Origin: Bacteroidota bacterium
GTDB lineage: Bacteria; Bacteroidota; Bacteroidia; NS11-12g; UBA955
Length of the DNA stretch: 5,025 nucleotides
Assembly: GCA_005788145.1 (NCBI GenBank)
Contig: SXYY01000151.1
Coordinates: 1-5,025 of the forward strand
Reading direction: 5' to 3'
Of this stretch, positions 1-5,025 are shown one piece after another (the first letter of the stretch is position 1; the number at the start of each line of letters is the position of its first letter). The translations under genes were made by a program, and so were the position numbers. The notes beneath the pieces are model-generated. The model saw only the letters and a list, made by a program, of their open reading frames with translations, was not told the origin of the DNA and ran no database searches.

Positions 1-461
1 ATGTTTGGGGTCCGAAAAATCGCTACGCCGCCGGGATTCAGTTTCCCTTTGATCAACTGCAACAACTCCACCAATTCATCCTTGGTAAAATGCTCAATGA
101 TATCCATCCCTGTGATGACGTCAAAGCCTTCTTTGGCATCGCGAAGGAACTGCATCGCATCGCCCAAAACCACTTCGGAAACACCCATTTTGTGGGCCAT
201 TTCCACTTGCTCACTGCTCAAATCCATGCCCGATAAATTCGTGTATCCCGCATTTTTCAATGCCATCAACAAACTGCCACTGCCGCAGCCCATATCAAAG
301 ATGCGCGCCGCTTTCTTGACGGTCGACAATTTGGGCAATATCTCGCGATCAAACTGCTTCCGCTCGCGATCAAACAATGACTTGGCATCGGTTAACGCCG
401 CTCGACCACTCTGGTTGGTGTGGTAATTTGCGTATAGAACCTCACGGTATTTGGTGCTCAT
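1..461 (-). CDS. Class I SAM-dependent methyltransferase, 3' end cut by window edge
   Basis: This gene transfers a methyl group from S-adenosylmethionine to an unknown acceptor, probably in the cytoplasm. The 153 visible residues begin MSTKYREVLYANYH and run off the left edge, so the C-terminal part is missing. Visible Rossmann-fold motifs are the glycine-rich motif I, FDMGCGSGS (residues 55-63), the acidic ribose-binding position in GMDLS (Asp80), GDA (99-102, Asp101), DVITGMDIIEH (114-124) and the post-motif strand LNPGGVAIFRTPN (141-153). This pattern fits the Methyltransf_11/Methyltransf_23 type. The RTPN ending and the tyrosine-rich N-terminus resemble methyltransferases often found with glycan synthesis genes, but that substrate idea is inference. 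The ATG at 461 lies 6 bases after the thioesterase stop, indicating the third gene of a leftward operon. No Shine-Dalgarno is visible; the upstream bases are A/T-rich. The opposite-strand reading frame here has no recognisable content. Fold class is near certain, substrate unknown. Confidence 0.93.
   Translation of the reverse strand, partial: MSTKYREVLYANYHTNQSGRAALTDAKSLFDRERKQFDREILPKLSTVKKAARIFDMGCGSGSLLMALKNAGYTNLSGMDLSSEQVEMAHKMGVSEVVLGDAMQFLRDAKEGFDVITGMDIIEHFTKDELVELLQLIKGKLNPGGVAIFRTPN
342..375. repeat. Short in-frame direct repeat inside the methyltransferase gene
   Basis: The 13-base word ctcgcgatcaaac occurs at 342-354 and again at 363-375, exactly 21 bases apart. Within the methyltransferase it encodes two copies of FDRE in residues 30-40 (FDRERKQFDRE), in a charged, probably helical segment just before the SAM-binding domain. 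The spacing of seven codons keeps the frame and matches two turns of a helix, so a small tandem duplication of a heptad-like unit is possible. It may equally be chance similarity within one charged helix. Confidence 0.5.
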
Positions 462-467
462 GATTAA

Positions 468-926
468 CTATTTTTTTACCGTTGATTTCAATGGAATATC
501 CACTGCTGCCATGATGCTCACACACGTTGCCACCAATTTTTCCTCGCCCGTTGCAAACACATCAAACACCTGTCCTTCGCAGAAAATCAAATTCTGTCCG
601 GCCTTCATAACCTTCCCCACGGCACGCAATTTGGGGGCTGTTGATGGATTCACATACGAGATTTTCAAATCCACCGTTACCACATTCTTCGACATCTCTG
701 TGCCGTTGTAAACCGCAGTGTAAGCCGCGATTCCAGTAGTTACATCGCAAATCGTTGCCGTAACGCCGCCATGGGTAAAACCAGTATGCTGCATGTGGTG
801 ATCCTGAATATTGAGTTCCATACTCGCTGTATGCAAATCAATATCGGTGAGCTCCAAACCAATGTACTGGATGAATTGATTTTCCCGCAAACGGGTGTCC
901 ATGTAGGTCTTTAACGCTTGATTCAT
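468..926 (-). CDS. PaaI-family hotdog-fold thioesterase
   Basis: This is a 152-residue protein of the 4HBT/PaaI hotdog superfamily, whose members hydrolyse acyl-CoA thioesters in the cytoplasm. The family signature is visible as HTGFTHGGVTATICDVTTG (residues 47-65), with His52-Gly53-Gly54 and the likely catalytic Asp61 on the hotdog helix. The conserved beta strand VVTVDLKISYVNPS (82-95) follows, and later strands end in LVATCVSIMA. The length is typical of single-domain members, which usually act as dimers or tetramers. I chose the ATG at 926 because a longer in-frame opening back to 1085 would run through the end of the gldB-like gene and adds residues with no family resemblance. The start lies 14 bases after the stop of the upstream lipoprotein gene, and its stop is 6 bases before the methyltransferase start. 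Substrate (phenylacetyl-CoA type, fatty acyl or other) cannot be read from the sequence, so I give no symbol. Confidence 0.92.
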   Translation of the reverse strand: MNQALKTYMDTRLRENQFIQYIGLELTDIDLHTASMELNIQDHHMQHTGFTHGGVTATICDVTTGIAAYTAVYNGTEMSKNVVTVDLKISYVNPSTAPKLRAVGKVMKAGQNLIFCEGQVFDVFATGEEKLVATCVSIMAAVDIPLKSTVKK

Positions 927-940
927 GATGTGCCGCAAAT

Positions 941-1999
941 TTACTTGATTGGATTGTAGGTTGATGCTTGTAAAAACACATTCGACTTGGTGGGTTGCCA
1001 AATTTGTGCTAAACCCGCCTGGTTTTTGTCGGCATAAGCCTGTGCGATGCGCATGCCTATGAAATTGCCAATCAACGGTGGACAATCTTCGGGCACCCCT
1101 CCACCGAAGGTTTTGTTGCCAAAAGCGAAGTATCGCTTGTAATCGTTAAACTTGGTGCTAAACAAAATTTGTTTGTCGAGGTAGTGCTTCCAAATCTGTC
1201 CTTCCTCACGCATCATCCACTCCCACTCGGCTTTCTCGTACCCCAGCAATTCCCATGGATTTCGTTTGGGGAACAATTGCAACACACTATACCACAATTT
1301 GCCCTGAAACACCATTTCATCGAGCATGTTGTTGCGCAAGTGACTGGGCTCGTGATGCATCTTTAGGTAATTCCAAATCAATTGCGACGCAATTTGATCG
1401 CTGTTGTTGTAGCGGTTGAAAAATGGTGGCATATCCAACAGCGCATAGGCCGGGAAAGTATCGTTCAGGAACATTTCCTCACTAAACGCCAAAATAACTT
1501 CTGTCTTCTTGGTTTTCGGGTTCACCACCGTATCGACAAAGGTGTTGTAATTGCTAAACTGCGACAAATAACTATAGATCTGGGCGTTGGGGGTTGATGG
1601 AATCGACACTTGTAAGTTGGCCCATGCTTGTTCCAAAGCGGGCTTCCAGTCGGTATACTTTGTATAATGGGCTTTCACCACGCCAAAAACGGGTTGATTT
1701 TGCATCAGCCAATACTGAAGATATTGGGCCCTGGCGGTATCTGAGATGGGTCCGAACCGACCAAAATCCATCACTTCGTACATCCAAAGACTGAAAAAAC
1801 GGCCGTGTTTTTTTCTCATTTCGTCGATATCCTTGGCCGAGCAGCCGCGCATTCTGAGGCTATCGAGCTGGGTTACGAAATCGTTGTAGGCCAAATTCGT
1901 GGGCTTGGCTTGCTTTTCCTGTGTACAAGAAAATAGAATCACCAACAAAAGGGGATAAATGGCAATGTCAAGTATGGAACGATTGTTGTTTTTTTGCAT
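941..1999 (-). CDS. gldB: GldB-like gliding motility lipoprotein
   Basis: GldB is a cell-envelope lipoprotein required for gliding in Flavobacterium johnsoniae; its exact role is not settled. Here the product is 352 residues. The N-terminus MQKNNNRSILDIAIYPLLLV leads to a lipobox ILFSC, giving a lipidated Cys25 followed by TQEKQ. The C-terminal half carries the pattern I associate with GldB: LDEMVFQGKLWY (226-237), GYEKAEWEW (253-261), EEGQIWKHYLDKQILFST (265-282), PPLIGNFIGMRIAQAYADKN (307-326) and a STYNP tail. GldB is related to zinc-peptidase-like DUF2268 proteins, but I see no HExxH motif, so no peptidase activity is implied. I chose the ATG at 1999 because it puts the hydrophobic signal close to the N-terminus; upstream in-frame ATGs at 2038 and 2125 lie inside the divergent barrel gene. 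It leads a leftward operon. A gldC gene, which follows gldB in F. johnsoniae, is not next to it. Family assignment is by remembered motif pattern, without alignment. Confidence 0.82.
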   Translation of the reverse strand: MQKNNNRSILDIAIYPLLLVILFSCTQEKQAKPTNLAYNDFVTQLDSLRMRGCSAKDIDEMRKKHGRFFSLWMYEVMDFGRFGPISDTARAQYLQYWLMQNQPVFGVVKAHYTKYTDWKPALEQAWANLQVSIPSTPNAQIYSYLSQFSNYNTFVDTVVNPKTKKTEVILAFSEEMFLNDTFPAYALLDMPPFFNRYNNSDQIASQLIWNYLKMHHEPSHLRNNMLDEMVFQGKLWYSVLQLFPKRNPWELLGYEKAEWEWMMREEGQIWKHYLDKQILFSTKFNDYKRYFAFGNKTFGGGVPEDCPPLIGNFIGMRIAQAYADKNQAGLAQIWQPTKSNVFLQASTYNPIK

Positions 2000-2006
2000 A
2001 AAACGT
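2000..2006. other. Divergent junction: start codons 7 bases apart
   Basis: These 7 bases are all that separates the leftward gldB-like start (1999) from the rightward barrel-protein start (2007). Both ribosome-binding regions and both promoters must therefore lie within the opposite gene's 5' coding sequence, or one start is wrong. I looked on both strands for the Bacteroidota promoter box TAnnTTTG and found no exact match nearby. The closest are TTTCTTTG on the minus strand (2023-2016) and TTTTTTTG on the plus strand (1989-1996), each one base off and without a clear -33 TTG partner, so I do not call them promoters. The flanks are A/T-rich, as expected for Bacteroidota translation starts. 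Confidence 0.6.
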
Positions 2007-2828
2007 ATGAAACTACAAAGAAACACTTCTTTTGGCATTGCTGCTATGTTGCTTTTCGCTGGGATGTCCCAATTGCAAGCACAAGACGCCCCTTCTGTAA
2101 AAATGGGGGTACGTGTAAGTCCCAATTTCTCTTGGGTGAATATCCAGGAAGGACCGATGTCAAACGACGGTTTGGGCCTCGGATTCTCCTACGGCGTAAC
2201 GGCCGATTTCTCGATGTTCAAAAGCACCAATTATTGGTTGGGGACGGAATTGTCGATTTCTACCATCCCTGTTCAGTGTAAGAGCAACTCTGAACTGCGC
2301 AACGTCAAGGTCAGATCGGGCAGCATGGGCAGTTATGACACGATCACTTATGCTCCTGGCAATGTGGATTTCCGATATTCTACCCAATACCTGCAGATTC
2401 CTCTGACGATCAAAATGAAAACCGAAGAAATTGGGAACATGAAATATTACTTCCAGTTTGGTGTGGCTCCATCCTTCGCCATGAAGAAAAAGTTAACCAC
2501 CACCACATTGAACTCGGATCCAATTTACCCGGCGAATAAAGGGATCACTTTCCACGACCCCAACAACACCGACGATGATGTTTACCAGTTTTCAGGAACC
2601 CGAATTCCCACAAGCCCTTCCGGCGAAACTGAATACGACTTCGAAGACAACATCAACACCGTTCGCTTTCCATTGATCATTGGTGTCGGCATTGAATACA
2701 AACTCACCGGTGGCACGATGTTTACCGCCGGTTTGCGGTTCGATAACAGCATTGCGGATTTCTTCAAAGACACGCGCGTAACTGGTCGCTCCAACATGAT
2801 TGGCTTGTCGGCAGGTATCCTCTTCTAA
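2007..2828 (+). CDS. PorT-like outer-membrane beta-barrel protein
   Basis: This 273-residue protein is predicted to sit in the outer membrane as a small beta barrel of the PorT/OMP_b-brl family common in Bacteroidota. It has a signal peptide, MKLQRNTSFGIAAMLLFAGM then SQLQA, with likely cleavage before QDAPS (after residue 25). Alternating-residue strands follow: VKMGVRVSPNFSWV (31-44), GLGFSYGVTADFSMF (57-71), WLGTELSIS (77-85), QYLQIPLTIKMK (127-138), MKYYFQFGVAPSFAM (145-159), NTVRFPLIIGVGIEY (217-231) and a last strand ending in phenylalanine, NMIGLSAGILF (263-273), as the Bam machinery expects. Residues 160-216 form an acidic, strand-poor insert, probably a surface loop. The ATG at 2007 is preferred over an in-frame ATG at 1959 because the extension would bury the signal peptide behind 16 residues. 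nadE follows after 6 bases. Whether it is the true type IX secretion PorT or a generic barrel cannot be told, so no symbol is given. Confidence 0.88.
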   Translation: MKLQRNTSFGIAAMLLFAGMSQLQAQDAPSVKMGVRVSPNFSWVNIQEGPMSNDGLGLGFSYGVTADFSMFKSTNYWLGTELSISTIPVQCKSNSELRNVKVRSGSMGSYDTITYAPGNVDFRYSTQYLQIPLTIKMKTEEIGNMKYYFQFGVAPSFAMKKKLTTTTLNSDPIYPANKGITFHDPNNTDDDVYQFSGTRIPTSPSGETEYDFEDNINTVRFPLIIGVGIEYKLTGGTMFTAGLRFDNSIADFFKDTRVTGRSNMIGLSAGILF

Positions 2829-2834
2829 GCGAGC

Positions 2835-4481
2835 ATGTCGGGATTAAAAATCGCACTGGCTCAACTGAATTTTACTGTTGGCGATTTTGAGTTAAACACC
2901 TCTAAAATGGCCGATGTCTTGTTTCAAGCAAAGCAAGACAATGTTGACTTGGTGGTTTTTTCAGAACTCGCGGTGTGTGGTTACATGCCCGATGATTTGC
3001 TGGATTATCCATCCTTTGTGGAGCGATGTGAACATGCCTTGGAAGCAGTGTCCCGCGCTTGCGATGGCATTGCAGCGATTGTGGGTGGGGTGATACGCAA
3101 CCCAGGAAAAGGACGTTTGCTGCAAAATGCGGCTTGTTTCATGTACAATGGTCAAATCCAACACACCGTTGCCAAAACCTTACTGCCTACCTATGATGTC
3201 TTCAATGAACATCGCTATTTTCAGCCCGAAACAGCATCCAAAATCATTGAATACAAAGGCGTAAACATAGGCATTGCCATTTGCGAAGACCTTTGGGACG
3301 TCTACAACGATTTCGAATACCCAATCAGTCCGGGACAAGCCCTCAAAGATTTGGGTGCGGACCTCATCATCAATCCATCTGCCTCCCCCTTTCACATCGG
3401 CAAACAATCGCTCAGAAATCGGGTGTTTGGCGGACAAGCCGCGCGCTTTGACTTGCCTGTTTTGTACGTAAACCAAGTGGGTGTGCACACCGAATTGTTG
3501 TTCGACGGTTCTAGCAGGGCGGTCAACGGCAATGGCGAAGTGGTGATTCAGGCCCCGAGTTTCGAAGAAACTGTGGTTTATGCGGATTTTGCCAATGGGA
3601 AATTTTCTGTTGGAAATTCTGTACCGCTGGACACAGACGATACCGCCCAACTGTACAAAGCCTTGGTGTTTGGGATCAAAGATTATTTTAGTAAAATGGG
3701 CTTTACGCATGGCCTGTTGGGATCATCGGGGGGCATCGACAGCGCGGTTGTGCAAGCGTTGGCTTCAGCAGCATTGGGCGGCGAAAATGTGCATCCAGTG
3801 CTCATGCCTTCGATTTTCAGCTCCGACCACAGTGTTAGCGATGCGGAAACCTTGAGTAAGAATTTGGGCAACGACCCCATCACCCTACCCATAAAAAATA
3901 TTTACGATCAATATTTGGAAACCCTTCAGCCTGTGTTTGCGGGCAAAGCATTCAATTTTGCAGAAGAAAATCTGCAAGCGCGGTCTAGGGCTGTATTGTT
4001 GATGGCCATAAGCAATAAAATGGGATACATCCTATTAAATACCAGCAATAAATCTGAGTTGAGCGTTGGTTATAGCACCTTGTACGGCGATTTGTGTGGT
4101 GCCCTTTCTGTGATCGGCGATGTATACAAAAACCAAGTCTATGCGTTGGCCAAATACATCAATCGAAATGGCGAGATTATCCCCAACAACATCATTGTAA
4201 AAGCACCGTCGGCCGAATTGCGACCTGGACAGAAAGACTCAGACTCACTGCCTGATTACGATGTATTGGACGAGTTGCTCAAGCATTACATTGAAGAACG
4301 AAAAGGGGTTGAAGAATTGATCACGATGGGTTACGAAACCGCTGTGGTCAACAAAGTAGTGGCTTTGGTCAATGGCAGTGAATACAAACGCTATCAAGCT
4401 CCGCCTATCTTGAGGGTTAGCGCAAAGGCATTCGGCAAAGGACGCATTATGCCGTTGGTTGCCAAATACAGCAGTCGTTAA
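2835..4481 (+). CDS. nadE: Glutamine-dependent NAD+ synthetase
   Basis: NadE makes NAD+ in the cytoplasm from nicotinic acid adenine dinucleotide, ATP and glutamine, the last step of NAD synthesis. The 548 residues form the two-domain, glutamine-using type. Residues 1 to about 265 are a nitrilase-fold glutaminase with the triad Glu44 (FSELAVCGY), Lys114 (VAKTLLPTYD) and Cys150 (IAICEDLWD), plus NPSASPFHIGK (180-190). From about 270 comes the synthetase domain: the ATP-pyrophosphatase P-loop GSSGGIDSA (296-304), ENLQARSR (378-385), LNTSNKSELSVGYSTLYGD (401-419) and PSAELRPGQKDSD (458-470). All expected catalytic motifs are present, so it should use glutamine and not depend on free ammonia. The length is close to other bacterial two-domain enzymes. 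The ATG at 2835 starts just before the first nitrilase strand (LKIALAQLNFTVGD), 6 bases after the barrel gene, with no Shine-Dalgarno. A rightward operon is likely. Assignment is secure. Confidence 0.98.
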   Translation: MSGLKIALAQLNFTVGDFELNTSKMADVLFQAKQDNVDLVVFSELAVCGYMPDDLLDYPSFVERCEHALEAVSRACDGIAAIVGGVIRNPGKGRLLQNAACFMYNGQIQHTVAKTLLPTYDVFNEHRYFQPETASKIIEYKGVNIGIAICEDLWDVYNDFEYPISPGQALKDLGADLIINPSASPFHIGKQSLRNRVFGGQAARFDLPVLYVNQVGVHTELLFDGSSRAVNGNGEVVIQAPSFEETVVYADFANGKFSVGNSVPLDTDDTAQLYKALVFGIKDYFSKMGFTHGLLGSSGGIDSAVVQALASAALGGENVHPVLMPSIFSSDHSVSDAETLSKNLGNDPITLPIKNIYDQYLETLQPVFAGKAFNFAEENLQARSRAVLLMAISNKMGYILLNTSNKSELSVGYSTLYGDLCGALSVIGDVYKNQVYALAKYINRNGEIIPNNIIVKAPSAELRPGQKDSDSLPDYDVLDELLKHYIEERKGVEELITMGYETAVVNKVVALVNGSEYKRYQAPPILRVSAKAFGKGRIMPLVAKYSSR

Positions 4482-4509
4482 GCATTGCTGCGCACTTACA
4501 GTTGAAAAC
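4482..4509 (+). other. Short nadE-MFS intergenic gap, no terminator seen
   Basis: These 28 bases separate the nadE stop from the transporter start. They contain no GC-rich hairpin followed by a T run and no TAnnTTTG promoter box. The end, gttgaaaac, is A-rich just before the ATG, which suits Bacteroidota translation initiation. Read-through from nadE into the transporter gene is therefore the simplest reading. Confidence 0.55.
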
Positions 4510-5025
4510 ATGAGCGCTACCGCCTACAAATATCCCAAATCCTTTTGGATCATGTGTATGGGGGCGATGAGCTTCTTCCTGTCTTTCAACCTCATTCTTC
4601 CAGAATTAAACGCCGAATTGCGGAGTCGAGGTGGCGCGGATTGGGTTGGCTGGGTTATTCCTGCATTTTCATTCAGTGCGTTAATTGCACGTCCCTTCAG
4701 CGGCTGGATCACCGATAATTTGGGTCGGCGCGTTGCCATGATTGGCGGGTGCCTCTTCTGTATAATTGCGGGTTGCTTTTATCCTTGGGTGACATCAGTC
4801 GCTGGCTTTTTGGTAGTTAGGGCGATTCATGGTTTTTCCACGGGCTTTACGCCCACCGGATTTACGGCGTTCACGGCGGATGTAGTGGAAGAATCCCACA
4901 GAGGCAGGGCCATGGGCTGGCAAGGGATGTTCAACAATTTGGGAACAACCATTGGCTATGCATTGGGCGCATTGATTGCAATGCATTTTGGTGTGAATTG
5001 GATGTATTACACCAGCGCAGCATTG
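4510..5025 (+). CDS. Major facilitator superfamily transporter, 3' end cut by window edge
   Basis: This is the N-terminal 172 residues of an inner-membrane MFS transporter, a secondary carrier driven by an ion gradient; the gene runs off the right edge. After a short cytoplasmic start (MSATAYKYPKSF), hydrophobic segments occur at about residues 12-32, 45-66, 76-96, 98-122 and 137-160, with a sixth beginning near 163. MFS motif A is visible in the loop between helices 2 and 3 as GWITDNLGRR (65-74, with Asp69, Gly72 and Arg73). Motif B follows in helix 4 as VVRAIHGFSTG (102-112, Arg104 and Gly108). The helix 4-5 loop, DVVEESHRGRAMGW, is the usual charged repeat of motif A character. The ATG at 4510 gives a normal N-terminus directly before helix 1. 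It lies 28 bases after nadE, so co-transcription is probable. Motif B with Arg104 is common in drug and sugar exporters, but substrate cannot be inferred from this half. Confidence 0.94.
   Translation, partial: MSATAYKYPKSFWIMCMGAMSFFLSFNLILPELNAELRSRGGADWVGWVIPAFSFSALIARPFSGWITDNLGRRVAMIGGCLFCIIAGCFYPWVTSVAGFLVVRAIHGFSTGFTPTGFTAFTADVVEESHRGRAMGWQGMFNNLGTTIGYALGALIAMHFGVNWMYYTSAAL

Noticed and set aside
1..426. Plus-strand open frame of 141 codons at the left edge
   Set aside because: It is antisense to the methyltransferase frame, which carries clear SAM-binding motifs. The plus-strand translation has no recognisable domain.
927..1085. Longer N-terminus for the thioesterase, starting at 1085
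   Set aside because: The extra 53 residues overlap the end of the gldB-like gene in another frame and show no hotdog-family character. The ATG at 926 gives a normal family length.
1139..1281. Possible zinc-metallopeptidase activity of the GldB-like protein
   Set aside because: No HExxH motif occurs anywhere in the protein; the histidine-rich stretch around residues 215-220 (HHEPSH) does not fit that pattern.
1989..2023. Near-matches to the Bacteroidota -7 promoter box (TTTTTTTG plus strand, TTTCTTTG minus strand)
   Set aside because: Each differs from TAnnTTTG at the A position, lacks a well-placed -33 TTG element, and such words are expected by chance in T-rich sequence.
2000..2125. Longer N-terminus for the gldB-like gene, starting at 2125 or 2038
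   Set aside because: It would run into the divergent barrel gene's signal-peptide region and push the lipoprotein signal far from the N-terminus.
3180..3710. Minus-strand open frame of 176 codons inside nadE
   Set aside because: It lies fully antisense to the conserved glutaminase domain of NadE, and its translation shows no domain, signal peptide or plausible start context.
4245..4739. Minus-strand open frames at 4245-4511 and 4524-4739
   Set aside because: Both are antisense to well-supported genes (the end of nadE and the MFS transporter) and have no recognisable content.
1..5025. A defence system, mobile element, CRISPR array, riboswitch or RNA gene
   Set aside because: Nearly every base lies in six ordinary genes with gaps of 28 bases or less. 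There is no repeat array, transposase, inverted terminal repeat or structured intergenic RNA that I can see.

Overview
The window looks like the chromosome of a member of the phylum Bacteroidota. The strongest pointers are a GldB-type gliding-motility lipoprotein gene and a PorT-like outer-membrane beta-barrel gene. The lack of clear Shine-Dalgarno sequences before any start agrees with this; starts are preceded by A/T-rich stretches instead. The class or order cannot be settled from this sequence alone. All genes read as ordinary, intact chromosomal genes. I see no mobile element, CRISPR array, RNA gene or phage signature.

Layout: six protein-coding genes fill almost the whole window, in two divergent groups that meet near position 2003. 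The leftward group, in order of transcription, is a GldB-like lipoprotein (1999 to 941), a PaaI-type hotdog thioesterase (926 to 468) and a class I SAM-dependent methyltransferase (461, running off the left edge). Gaps are 14 and 6 bases. The rightward group is an outer-membrane beta-barrel protein (2007 to 2828), glutamine-dependent NAD+ synthetase NadE (2835 to 4481) and an MFS transporter (4510, running off the right edge). Gaps are 6 and 28 bases. Each group is probably one transcription unit. The two edge genes are real although cut by the window: one keeps the SAM-binding motifs, the other MFS motifs A and B.

Functionally the window mixes cell-envelope functions (GldB-like lipoprotein, outer-membrane barrel, inner-membrane transporter) with housekeeping metabolism (NAD+ synthesis, acyl-CoA thioester hydrolysis, methylation). 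The pairing of gldB with nadE is, from memory, a recurring Bacteroidota neighbourhood. The co-location probably reflects ancestral gene order more than one shared pathway.

The most notable structural point is the divergent junction. With the best-supported starts, only 7 bases separate the two start codons, so each group's promoter must lie inside the first gene of the other. I found no convincing previously undescribed system here.
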